NCBI RefSeq assembly: GCF_014205295.1 | Contig: NZ_JACHNF010000001.1 | Location: 6,758,001 to 6,822,000, forward strand | Length of the DNA stretch: 64,000 bases | Origin: Kribbella solani | Lineage (GTDB): Bacteria > Actinomycetota > Actinomycetes > Propionibacteriales > Kribbellaceae | Reading direction: 5' to 3' | Shown here: positions 36,251 through 45,204 of the stretch, in pieces | Layout of the letters: every line of letters begins with the position of its first letter | Numbering within the stretch: position 1 is the stretch's first letter | Program-made: the position numbers and the translations under genes | The notes under the pieces: generated by a model | What the model was told of the DNA's origin: nothing | Databases searched by the model: none | What the model saw: only the letters and a program-made list of their open reading frames with translations

Positions 36251-37077
36251 GAGGGTGTTTGGGACCAGCCCATGAGCAGGTCGGTCGTCGGGGGAGTGAC
36301 CTCCAGCGCCAGCTTGGTCTGCTTGGCGACATACCCGCCGTACAGGGACTCCAGCGGCATAGCGGTGTCGTACGACATGACAGCGATCTGGTTGACCCGC
36401 TCGGCGACCTGGCGGAAGTAGTCCTGCGACCACCACTTTTCGATCGGAACCGAGTGCAGGTACCAGAGCGGGTCGATCTGGGCCGCCGCGACGGACAAGG
36501 TCGTACCGAGCGCCCGCGTCTCGTCCAGCACCGCCAGGTAGCCCTTGCTGCCGGACTGCACCGGCTCGAAGTCGTAGTGGATGCCCTGGAACCCCTGCTG
36601 CAGTACGGCCGCGGCGGACGCGACGACCCGTTGCCGGACCGTGGCGTCCTCCAGGTCCATCCCGGGGTTCTTGCCGGGCCGCACCACGTCGCCCAGCCAC
36701 GCCTGCACCCTGACGTTGGGCGCGGCGGCGCGGATCGCTTCGGCGAACCAGCGCGCCTTCGGCGAAACCTTTGCCAACGGCAACGATCCGTCGTGTTCGA
36801 GCGGTCCGGTGTGTACGTACAGGTCGCGGATGCCCGTGCCTCTCAGCCGTTCGCCGAGCGCGGTCACGTCGGCGGCGGTCTTCCGGCCGTCGACCCAGGC
36901 ATGGCCGAGCCAGAGCGCGTCGTGGTCGCGGGTGCGCGCGTCCGCGGCCGGCTCACCGGCGTACTGCACCCGGAGCGAGATCGCATAGCTGCCGAGCGGT
37001 GCCACCACGAGCAGGACGATCGCGGCCGTCACCGCGACCAGTACGCGGCGAAGCCTGGATCGCCGGCGGCGCCTCAC
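36247..37077 (-). CDS. Membrane-anchored or secreted GH18-like TIM-barrel protein
   Basis: 276 residues. The N-terminus has eight basic residues in its first ten, then a hydrophobic segment (VLVAVTAAIVLLVVAPLGSYA) forming a signal anchor. The body resembles glycoside-hydrolase-18-like barrels: LYVHTGP, VRVQAWLGD, GFQGIHYDFEP (partial DxxDxDxE with D and E kept), and VMSYDTAMP. Substrate unknown. Its stop overlaps the convergent ABC-F stop; its start overlaps the TetR gene by four bases, so both are co-transcribed. Confidence 0.65.
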   Translation of the reverse strand: MRRRRRSRLRRVLVAVTAAIVLLVVAPLGSYAISLRVQYAGEPAADARTRDHDALWLGHAWVDGRKTAADVTALGERLRGTGIRDLYVHTGPLEHDGSLPLAKVSPKARWFAEAIRAAAPNVRVQAWLGDVVRPGKNPGMDLEDATVRQRVVASAAAVLQQGFQGIHYDFEPVQSGSKGYLAVLDETRALGTTLSVAAAQIDPLWYLHSVPIEKWWSQDYFRQVAERVNQIAVMSYDTAMPLESLYGGYVAKQTKLALEVTPPTTDLLMGWSQTPS

Positions 37078-37622
37078 GCGTACGGCTTCAGGCCGGCGTA
37101 GATGAGGGTGAGCATCCGGTCCCGGACCGCGGGGTCCAGTTTGGCCGCGGTCGCGCCGCGGGAAGCGCCGATCAGCAGCGCGTACACCTCGGGGAACTCG
37201 GCGTCCGTACGCACCGCGCCGGCTCGCTGCGCGGCGGTCAGCAGGTCGTTGAAAGCCGAGCGCATGCCCCGGCCGGCCTCCTGGGCTTCCGCGCCGGCCA
37301 CGGCGCCGGCGGCGGTCAGCGCCTCGGCGATCGCGAGCTTGGACGCGGACTCCGACACCACCTGGGTGAAGAACTCGAAGAACGCCTTCCCCGGTTCGGC
37401 GTCGCCGGACAGCTCCCGGGCCCGCTCCCGGAGCCGTTCCAGCCGCAGCGTCAGCACCGCCTCGAGCAGCTCGGTCTTGGTCGGGAAATGCCGGAAGACC
37501 GTTGCGATCCCGACCCCCGCCAGCCTGGCCACGTCATCGGTGGACGCGCTCGGCGACCGCCCGAAGACGTCGTCCGCGGCGGTCATGATCCTGGCCCGGT
37601 TGTCCCGTGCGTCTGCTCGCAC
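37074..37622 (-). CDS. TetR-family regulator
   Basis: 182 residues, GTG start. N-terminal helix-turn-helix: NRARIMTAADDVFG, STDDVARLAGVGIATVFRHF. The C-terminal ligand domain is helical and resembles the TetR_C SbtR-like type. Divergent from the SnoaL gene with two candidate operators between; overlaps the downstream GH18-like gene. Confidence 0.88.
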   Translation of the reverse strand: MRADARDNRARIMTAADDVFGRSPSASTDDVARLAGVGIATVFRHFPTKTELLEAVLTLRLERLRERARELSGDAEPGKAFFEFFTQVVSESASKLAIAEALTAAGAVAGAEAQEAGRGMRSAFNDLLTAAQRAGAVRTDAEFPEVYALLIGASRGATAAKLDPAVRDRMLTLIYAGLKPYA

Positions 37623-37678
37623 CCCAGCTCCCCTCCGTCGCTCCTCAGCCTAGAAGACGCCCCGAACCCCGCATCTGG

Positions 37679-37722
37679 TTGTAAACGAAGTCAATACTCC
37701 ATATATTCGAAGTCATCACTCC
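37679..37722 (+). promoter_or_regulatory. SnoaL promoter with two TetR-like operators
   Basis: TTGTAA (37679-37684), 17-base spacer, TATATT (37702-37707). Two 15-base direct repeats, CGAAGTCAATACTCC (37686-37700) and CGAAGTCATCACTCC (37708-37722), differ at two positions and start 22 bases apart, i.e. two helical turns. Each contains AGT-N4-ACT. One lies in the spacer and one just after the -10, ideal for repression. Confidence 0.7.
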
Positions 37723-37745
37723 GTTTATCCCGTGAGGAACCCCCG

Positions 37746-38201
37746 ATGACTCCCGAAGAGGTCTTCCTGAAGCTCGTGCACGGTGTCGCCGACCGAGACT
37801 TCGCCGCCCTGCCCGAGTTGTACGCCGAGCAGACCGACGTGCGGCACCCGATGAACCCGTACGGCGACCACCCGCTGCTGTCCCGGGACGCGCTCCGCGA
37901 GCACTTCGGTGGCACCGGTCCGCGGGTCGCCGAGGTGGTCCGGTTCCGGCCGGACGGCATCCGGGTGCACGAGACCGCCGACCCGGAGGTGATCGTCGCG
38001 GAGTTCGTGTACGCCGGCACCGTGCTGGCCACCGGCGAGCCGTTCCGGGTGCCGGCCGTGTTCGTGCTCCGGGTCCGGGACGGGCTGATCGTCGAGTCCC
38101 GGGACTACATCGACCACCTGGCGATGATCCGCGCCCGCGGTCAGGCCGGCGAACTTGTCACGCACCTGATGCAACCGGCGACCGCCACCGCGACGTCCTA
38201 G
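37746..38201 (+). CDS. SnoaL-like domain protein
   Basis: 151 residues from ATG 37746, a single SnoaL/NTF2-like cone (KLVHGVADRDFAALPELYAE, HPLLSRDALREHF, GLIVESRDYIDHLAMI). Members include polyketide cyclases, isomerases and ketosteroid-isomerase relatives; the substrate cannot be told from sequence. GTGAGGAAC precedes the ATG. Probably repressed by the divergent TetR protein. Confidence 0.8.
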   Translation: MTPEEVFLKLVHGVADRDFAALPELYAEQTDVRHPMNPYGDHPLLSRDALREHFGGTGPRVAEVVRFRPDGIRVHETADPEVIVAEFVYAGTVLATGEPFRVPAVFVLRVRDGLIVESRDYIDHLAMIRARGQAGELVTHLMQPATATATS

Positions 38202-38216
38202 TCCACAGAGGCGCCG

Positions 38217-38259
38217 AACGGCCCCGGACCGTGACACCACCTGTCCGCCCGGGGCCGTT
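38217..38259. terminator. Bidirectional terminator
   Basis: AACGGCCCCGG (38217-38227) pairs perfectly with CCGGGGCCGTT (38249-38259), ending in TTTCC on the plus strand. It lies between the convergent SnoaL and PLD-like genes. Confidence 0.7.
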
Positions 38260-38267
38260 TCCAATGC

Positions 38268-39575
38268 TCAGGTGATGACGCCGCCCTTGGCGCGGCAGGT
38301 GTCCCGGAGGTGCCAGAAGTTGCGCAGGTACTCGTCGTGCACCGTCCGCCCCATCACCCGGACCTGTGCCTCGTCGGCCTGCCGGAGCGCCGAGTACGAG
38401 AAGTTGTGGCTGCCCGTGTACACCCGCGGCACGATGTCGTTGTCGAATCCGCCGTCGATCAGCAGGTACTTCGAGTGCACCCGGATATCGATGCCTGGGG
38501 CAACGTTGTAGTTGCACTTGGTGATCTGCACCGGCGCCGACTTCAGCGCGGTCAGCACGGCGTCGTTGGCATTGGTGAGTACGACGTCCACCCAGCAGCC
38601 GTCCTTGCGCAGCTGCGCCAGCCGCTGGGCGATCGCGGGCCGGTTGAAGTCCCACATCGCCACGCGTACGTCGGTCTGGTGCCGCGAGCCGTCCGGTTCG
38701 GTGTACGTGCAATGCACCGAGCCGAGGGTGTTGTAGACGGTGTCGGTGGCCGGGTCGTCGAACGGCTGCCCGGCCCGTTCCTGGCGCGGGAAGAAGAACA
38801 CCCGGTAGTCCGTACCGCTGCCGGAATCCTTGTAGTAGTTGTTGTTCCCGGCCGCCACGTACCGGTACGAGCGCAGGTCGGAGAAGTAGGTCCGGTACGC
38901 CGCGTACGTCTTCGGATCCGAGTACGTGAGCGCGTTGTTGTACGCCTCGTTCTGGTCCCAGCTGCCCAGGTTCGCGGACGCCTGGTACACCACCGAGCCG
39001 ACCTCCGCGCCGGAGCTCTGCCGGATCTTCGAGAAGGTGAAGAACTTGTTGTGGTTGTACGGCGTGACCGGCCCGTCCGACCACTGCTTGACCCGGGTCG
39101 CGATACAGCCGCGGATCGTCCCGGCGGGTGCCTTGTCGGCACAGTCGGCGACGTACGACGGCTGGTCGTCGGCGGAGCCGATGGCGGCCCGCAGCCGGTT
39201 GGTGGCGGCCGTGGTGGCGGACTTCTGGTCGACGATCAGCTTGATCCGGACGCCGCGATCGTGCGCGGCGACCAGCCGGTCGACGATGTCCGGGTCGGTC
39301 GCGGTGTCGGCGGTGTCCGGCGGATCGAACCCGAAGAACGACCCCTGGATCTCCTCGCCGGCCGGCACCCGGTCGATCAGGCCGGCCAGCTGCACCTGGA
39401 TCGTGTTCTGCTGGGCGGTCGTCCCGGCCGGGTCGTTGAACACCGCGTGCCCGATCACCGGGTCGGGCACGGCGGGTACGGCGGGCGCGGCCGCCGGCTG
39501 CAACGCCGGCCCAGCGAGCAGTACCAGCGGGACAAGCAGCGCCGGACGCAGGGTGGACTGCAGGGTGAAATGCAC
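38268..39575 (-). CDS. Secreted phospholipase D-like protein
   Basis: 435 residues with an N-terminal signal peptide (about 1-32, LLVPLVLLAGPALQPAAA). Two PLD half-sites: HNKFFTFSK followed by GSVVYQASANLG, and HSKYLLIDGG followed by YTGSHNFS. The second is a full HxKxxxxD; the first has Ser where Asp is expected. PLD-superfamily enzymes hydrolyse phosphodiesters through the paired histidines, so activity is plausible. Five or more Cys suggest extracellular disulfides. Monocistronic, bounded by terminators on both sides. Confidence 0.82.
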   Translation of the reverse strand: MHFTLQSTLRPALLVPLVLLAGPALQPAAAPAVPAVPDPVIGHAVFNDPAGTTAQQNTIQVQLAGLIDRVPAGEEIQGSFFGFDPPDTADTATDPDIVDRLVAAHDRGVRIKLIVDQKSATTAATNRLRAAIGSADDQPSYVADCADKAPAGTIRGCIATRVKQWSDGPVTPYNHNKFFTFSKIRQSSGAEVGSVVYQASANLGSWDQNEAYNNALTYSDPKTYAAYRTYFSDLRSYRYVAAGNNNYYKDSGSGTDYRVFFFPRQERAGQPFDDPATDTVYNTLGSVHCTYTEPDGSRHQTDVRVAMWDFNRPAIAQRLAQLRKDGCWVDVVLTNANDAVLTALKSAPVQITKCNYNVAPGIDIRVHSKYLLIDGGFDNDIVPRVYTGSHNFSYSALRQADEAQVRVMGRTVHDEYLRNFWHLRDTCRAKGGVIT

Positions 39576-39655
39576 GGTGTGACCTCCTGGGGGCGGATCA
39601 GAAGGATGTTCACTACCCAGTCCATGGTGCCGGAAATATTTCTTCCTGAACAGCG

Positions 39656-39689
39656 GAACGGCCCCCGACCGGGTGGTCGGGGGCCGTTC
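39656..39689 (-). terminator. gltA terminator
   Basis: Perfect 15-base stem (GAACGGCCCCCGACC / GGTCGGGGGCCGTTC) with a four-base loop, 14 bases beyond the gltA stop. Confidence 0.85.
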
Positions 39690-39702
39690 GGTTGCGGCTA
39701 GG

Positions 39703-40989
<1,287 letters not shown>

Positions 40990-41080
40990 GATGCCCTCTT
41001 CGGAAGCTGGCGTCATCGGCCGCTGAGCGAGGGTTATGTCAGCCGGCGGGACGCGGGTCTGGACTGCAATCTTTACGGCT

Positions 41081-41109
41081 AAACTAGTGCGGTCCTCAGC
41101 TGCTTCCAA
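41081..41109 (-). promoter_or_regulatory. gltA promoter
   Basis: On the minus strand TTGGAA (41109-41104), a 17-base spacer and TAGTTT (41086-41081). Implied leader of about 85 bases to GTG 40989. Confidence 0.6.
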
Positions 41110-41139
41110 GCCGGGGTCCCCTCGGCGTCCGGGCTCACT

Positions 41140-41169
41140 TTGACCCGTACGCACCGACGCCGGTATTCT
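41140..41169 (+). promoter_or_regulatory. rplM-rpsI promoter
   Basis: TTGACC (41140-41145), 18-base spacer, TATTCT (41164-41169): a strong housekeeping promoter with the same -35 hexamer as the str operon. The leader is about 90 bases and has no copy of the rpsL/rpsJ element. Confidence 0.75.
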
Positions 41170-41264
41170 AGGACGCTGTTGTGCGTTCCAGGTCCATCCT
41201 CAGTCGGCGGACCGCTCGCCGACGTCCAGTTTTGTCAACCTCTGAGAAACGAAGGTCAACGACC

Positions 41265-41708
41265 GTGCGCACGTACAGCCCGAAGCCTGCTGACGTCACC
41301 CGTGAGTGGCACGTGATCGACGCCACCGACGTCACGCTCGGTCGGCTCGCCGTCCAGATCGCCACCCTGCTGCGTGGCAAGCACAAGCCGACGTACGCTC
41401 CGCACGTCGACGGTGGTGACTTCGTCGTCGTCGTCAACGCCTCGAAGGTGGCCCTGTCCGGCACCAAGCGGACCGACAAACTGGCGTACCGGCACTCGGG
41501 TCACCCGGGTGGTCTGACCGCGACGCCGATCGGCGAGATTCTCGACAAGGACCCGCGCAAGGCCGTCGAGAAGGCCGTCTGGGGCATGCTGCCGAAGAAC
41601 CGCCTGAGCCGGAAGCTGCTGACCAAGCTGAAGGTGTACGCCGGCCCGGAGCACCCGCACACGGCCCAGCAGCCGAAGCCGTTCGAGATCACCCAGATCG
41701 CCCAGTAA
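41265..41708 (+). CDS. rplM: 50S ribosomal protein L13
   Basis: 147 residues from GTG 41265 (MRTYSPKPADVTREWHVIDA). L13 is an early 50S assembly protein. YRHSGHPGGL and VWGMLPKNRLSRKLLTKLKV are canonical. The longer upstream frame is rejected as it precedes the ribosome site AACGAAGG. Confidence 0.98.
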   Translation: MRTYSPKPADVTREWHVIDATDVTLGRLAVQIATLLRGKHKPTYAPHVDGGDFVVVVNASKVALSGTKRTDKLAYRHSGHPGGLTATPIGEILDKDPRKAVEKAVWGMLPKNRLSRKLLTKLKVYAGPEHPHTAQQPKPFEITQIAQ

Positions 41709-41743
41709 GCGATCGACGAACCAGGTAAACGAGGATTCCCAGC

Positions 41744-42265
41744 GTGAGCGACATCACCACCGAGACCGAAGAGCTCGACACCGAGGTCCCCATCGACACC
41801 GAGGGCCCGGTCGCCTACACCTCCGAGACCAACCCGGCTCCGGAGCAGCGCGCCGAGCAGGGCCGGGTCGCGGTCATCAACCCGGCCGGCGCCACTGGTC
41901 GCCGCAAGGAGGCCGTCGCCCGCGTCCGGATCGTCCCGGGCACCGGCAAGTGGAAGATCAACGGGAAGGACCTCGACGTCTACTTCCCGAACAAGGTGCA
42001 CCAGCAGCACGTGAACGAGCCGTTCGTCGTCGCGGGCCTCGAGGGCTCGTACGACGTGATCGCCCGGATCAACGGCGGCGGCATCACCGGCCAGGCCGGT
42101 GCGCTGCAGCTCGGCGTGGCCCGCTGCCTGAACGCGGCGGACCTCGAGGCGAACCGCCCGGGGCTGAAGAAGGCCGGTCTGCTCACCCGCGACGCGCGGA
42201 TCAAGGAGCGGAAGAAGGCCGGACTCAAGAAGGCCCGTAAGGCGCCTCAGTACAGCAAGCGCTGA
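41744..42265 (+). CDS. rpsI: 30S ribosomal protein S9
   Basis: 173 residues, GTG start, with a ~45-residue acidic N-terminal extension before the S9 core (ATGRRKEAVARVRIVPGTGK). The C-terminal ARKAPQYSKR tail that touches P-site tRNA is complete. Co-transcribed with rplM; glmM follows after seven bases. Confidence 0.98.
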   Translation: MSDITTETEELDTEVPIDTEGPVAYTSETNPAPEQRAEQGRVAVINPAGATGRRKEAVARVRIVPGTGKWKINGKDLDVYFPNKVHQQHVNEPFVVAGLEGSYDVIARINGGGITGQAGALQLGVARCLNAADLEANRPGLKKAGLLTRDARIKERKKAGLKKARKAPQYSKR

Positions 42266-42272
42266 TCACCTG

Positions 42273-43619
42273 ATGGGGCGTTTGTTCGGCACGGACGGAT
42301 TCCGTGGCCTGGCGAACGTGGACCTGACCGCGGAGCTGGCGCTCGACCTCTCGGTCGCGGCAGCTCACGTACTCGGCGAGGCCGGTGCCTTCCAAGGGCA
42401 CCGGCCACGCGCCGTTGTGGGGCGGGATCCGCGGGCCAGTGGTGAGTTCCTGGAGGCGGCGGTGGTGGCCGGTCTGGCCAGTGCCGGCGTCGACGTGGTC
42501 AAGCTCGGCGTCCTGCCGACGCCGGCGGTCGCGTACCTGACCGGCTCGACCGGTGCCGATCTCGGCGTGATGCTGTCGGCCAGCCACAACCCGATGCCGG
42601 ACAACGGCATCAAGTTCCTGGCTCGCGGCGGGATCAAGCTCGACGACGCGATCGAGGACGCGATCGAGGCCAAGATGGGCGAGGAGTGGCAGCGCCCGAC
42701 CGGTGCCGACGTCGGCCGGGTGACCGACGACGGGCAGGGTTTCGAGACGTATGTCTCGCACCTGGTCCGCTCGGCGCCGAACCGGTTCGACGGCCTGAAG
42801 GTCGTGATCGACTGCGCGAACGGTGCCGCGTCCGAGACCGCGCCGGAGGCACTGCGCCGGCTCGGTGCCGAGGTGATCACGGTCGCCGCCGCGCCGGACG
42901 GCCTGAACATCAACCTGAACTGTGGCTCCACCCACATCGAGGGTCTGCAGCGTGAGGTGCTCGGGCACCGCGCCGACGTCGGCATCGCGCTCGACGGCGA
43001 CGCGGACCGCTGCCTGGCGGTGGACGCGAACGGTGAGCTCGTCGACGGCGACCAGATCCTCGCGGTGCTGGCGCTGGCGATGCGGGACAGCGGCCGGCTG
43101 TCGAACGACACCGTCGTCGCGACCGTGATGAGCAACCTCGGCTTCGTCCAGGCGATGGTCCGGGAGCAGATCGCGGTCGAGCAGACCAAGGTCGGCGACC
43201 GGTACGTACTGGAGGCGATGAAGGCCGGCGGGCACAAGCTGGGCGGTGAGCAGTCCGGGCACGTGATCCTGTCCGACCACGCCACCACCGGCGACGGCAC
43301 GCTGACCGCGGTGATGCTGCTCGCGCGGGTCGCCCAGACCGGCAAGGGCCTGGCCGACCTGGCCGCCGCGATGACCCGGCTGCCGCAGGTGCTGGTGAAC
43401 GTGAAGAACGTGGACAAGTCGCGCGCCGGCACGGACGAGACCGTCCAGTCCGCGATCGCCGCGGCCACCACCCGCCTCGGCGACACCGGCCGGGTCCTGC
43501 TCCGGCCCTCCGGCACCGAGCCGCTGGTCCGGGTCATGGTCGAGGCCGAGTCCTCGGACACCGCCCACGAGATCGCCCACTCCCTCGCCGACGTGGTCGC
43601 AACCTCACTCAAGCTGTAG
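42273..43619 (+). CDS. glmM: Phosphoglucosamine mutase
   Basis: 448 residues (MGRLFGTDGFRGLANVDLTA). Converts glucosamine-6-phosphate to glucosamine-1-phosphate for UDP-GlcNAc and cell-wall synthesis. The phosphoserine loop SASHNPMPDNG near residue 100, metal loop ALDGDADRC and sugar loop GGEQSGH are intact, as is the C-terminal RPSGTEPLVRVM phosphate-binding motif. Confidence 0.98.
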   Translation: MGRLFGTDGFRGLANVDLTAELALDLSVAAAHVLGEAGAFQGHRPRAVVGRDPRASGEFLEAAVVAGLASAGVDVVKLGVLPTPAVAYLTGSTGADLGVMLSASHNPMPDNGIKFLARGGIKLDDAIEDAIEAKMGEEWQRPTGADVGRVTDDGQGFETYVSHLVRSAPNRFDGLKVVIDCANGAASETAPEALRRLGAEVITVAAAPDGLNINLNCGSTHIEGLQREVLGHRADVGIALDGDADRCLAVDANGELVDGDQILAVLALAMRDSGRLSNDTVVATVMSNLGFVQAMVREQIAVEQTKVGDRYVLEAMKAGGHKLGGEQSGHVILSDHATTGDGTLTAVMLLARVAQTGKGLADLAAAMTRLPQVLVNVKNVDKSRAGTDETVQSAIAAATTRLGDTGRVLLRPSGTEPLVRVMVEAESSDTAHEIAHSLADVVATSLKL

Positions 43620-43628
43620 AAGCGCCGA

Positions 43629-43669
43629 GCTGAAGGGGCCGGAGAGATGACCTCTCCGGCCCCTTCAGC
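43629..43669. terminator. glmM / ilvC bidirectional terminator
   Basis: Perfect 18-base arms (GCTGAAGGGGCCGGAGAG, 43629-43646, with 43652-43669) around a five-base loop, followed by GTTTT on the plus strand. Serves both convergent genes. Confidence 0.9.
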
Positions 43670-43673
43670 GTTT

Positions 43674-45131
43674 TCAGGACACCGAGATGTCGACCGACGG
43701 ACGCAGTACGGCGGCCGCCGCGAGCGCCTCGTGCACCGGGTTCGCCAGGAACTCCTTGATCAATCCGTCCGCTGCCGGCTCATCCGCCAGCGGGAGCGCG
43801 AGCTGCTCGTACGCCGCCTGGAACCGTGGTCCCCACCGGCGTGTACCGAGCCGGGCGGTCCGTGAGCAGTTGTCCACCATGTACGCGACGTCCCGCGCGT
43901 GCATGTACGGCAGCAGCGAGTCGACGGCTTCGATGATCGACTCGTTCACGATCTCCGACCAGGCATGGCCACGCGCGGCGAACTCGTCGGCCTGGGCCGT
44001 CATCGTCGCCACGAACAGCCCCGCGGTCAGTGGATCGACGACGGCCGGTGCAGCCTCGCGCCGGGCGTGTGCCTCGGTGCCGGCCCGCCACATCGGGCTG
44101 CCGCTGATCGCGGTCATCGGCCGGGTCGCAAGCCGCTGCTCGGCCAGGATCACGCTGCGCAGTTCGGTGCCATCGGCAACTTCGTCGTAGATCTCGGCGA
44201 CCAGGTCACGGGCCGGCTGGTACGCGGCGGCGTACGCGCGGTCGAAGGCATCCTCGTCGCCGGTGGCCGCGCGGACCGCCGCCAGCCCGGAGTCCGAGAT
44301 GGTCCGGGCAATCGGGCCGGTGACCGACTCGGTCGACCGCTGGTACGCCGTCACCGCGTCGTCGCCGCCGATCCGGAAGTGCCGGTACAGCGCCTCGACC
44401 AGGCCGTGTACGGCGCCGAGCAGGATCGCCCGCTCGCCGACGATGTCCGACAGGTACTCCGATCTCAGCGTGGTCGCGAACGTGTACGGCGATCCGAGCG
44501 CGATCGACCAGGCCAGCGCCCGATCGGTCCCGTGTCCGTCCGGGTCGGCGTGGACGGCGATGCTCGCGTTGATGCCGGCGCCGTTGATCGTTTCGCCCTG
44601 CTGGTACAGGCGGCGGACCGAGTCGCCCATTCCCTTCGGGCAGACCGCGATCACCGGATGCCCGGCCGGGAAGTCGCTGCCGATCGAGGTCAGGTGGCCG
44701 AGCAGGAATCCGTGGGACAGGCCAATGGTCGCGCCGGGCGCCAGCGCGGCGAAGATCTGCTCGTGGTTCGCGGCCAGCGCGGCGTCGGCGATCAGCAGGA
44801 TGACCAGGTCGGACGTGCCCGCGACGTCGAGCCAGTCGCCAAGAGTGCCGTTCTCCTCGGTGAAGCCGTTCTTCCGGGCGTCCGCGGCCGATGCCGAACC
44901 CGGACGCAGCCCGACCGACACCGTCACGTCGGTGCCCGCCAGCGAGTCCCGCAGGTTCAGCGCCTGGGCGCGTCCCTGCGGACCCCAGCCGAGTACGCCG
45001 ATCCGCCGGACGCCGTGGAGCGCTTGCGGCAGCAGCGCGAACAGGTCCCGGCCGCCGCGCACGATCGTCTCGGTCCCGCCCGGCACGGTCATGATCTCGG
45101 TCCTGAAGACCGACGAGGTGATGGTGTGCAT
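43674..45131 (-). CDS. ilvC: Ketol-acid reductoisomerase, class II plant type
   Basis: 485 residues from ATG 45131; ATG 45092 is an alternative with better ribosome-site spacing. Catalyses the NADPH-dependent second step of branched-chain amino acid synthesis. ETIVRGGRDLF, GVLGWGPQ, EENGTLGD, GLSHGFLLGHL, VIAVCPKGMG, GAGINAS, LGSPYTFATTL, GERAILLGAVHG, MHARDVAYMVDNCS and LRPSVDISV match the chloroplast enzymes closely. Catalytic residues are H140, K166, D229, E233, E397, E401 and S423. Their spacing equals spinach H226/K252/D315/E319 and E492/E496/S518 as I recall it, apart from a nine-residue deletion in between. Divergent from an IlvY-like regulator. Confidence 0.93.
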   Translation of the reverse strand: MHTITSSVFRTEIMTVPGGTETIVRGGRDLFALLPQALHGVRRIGVLGWGPQGRAQALNLRDSLAGTDVTVSVGLRPGSASAADARKNGFTEENGTLGDWLDVAGTSDLVILLIADAALAANHEQIFAALAPGATIGLSHGFLLGHLTSIGSDFPAGHPVIAVCPKGMGDSVRRLYQQGETINGAGINASIAVHADPDGHGTDRALAWSIALGSPYTFATTLRSEYLSDIVGERAILLGAVHGLVEALYRHFRIGGDDAVTAYQRSTESVTGPIARTISDSGLAAVRAATGDEDAFDRAYAAAYQPARDLVAEIYDEVADGTELRSVILAEQRLATRPMTAISGSPMWRAGTEAHARREAAPAVVDPLTAGLFVATMTAQADEFAARGHAWSEIVNESIIEAVDSLLPYMHARDVAYMVDNCSRTARLGTRRWGPRFQAAYEQLALPLADEPAADGLIKEFLANPVHEALAAAAVLRPSVDISVS

Positions 45132-45148
45132 GCCTTTCAGTGAAAGCC

Positions 45149-45189
45149 GATCCGGTACATTGCAGCAAGCGCAACATCTGCATCGGATC
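45149..45189. promoter_or_regulatory. Candidate IlvY operator region
   Basis: TTGC (45160-45163), seven bases, GCAA (45171-45174) forms a LysR-type box with T-N11-A inside. It is enclosed by a wider inverted repeat GATCCG (45149-45154) / CGGATC (45184-45189). All lies in the 73 bases between the divergent ilvC and ilvY-like starts. Confidence 0.6.
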
Positions 45190-45204
45190 GTTGCGGGAGG
45201 TGAA

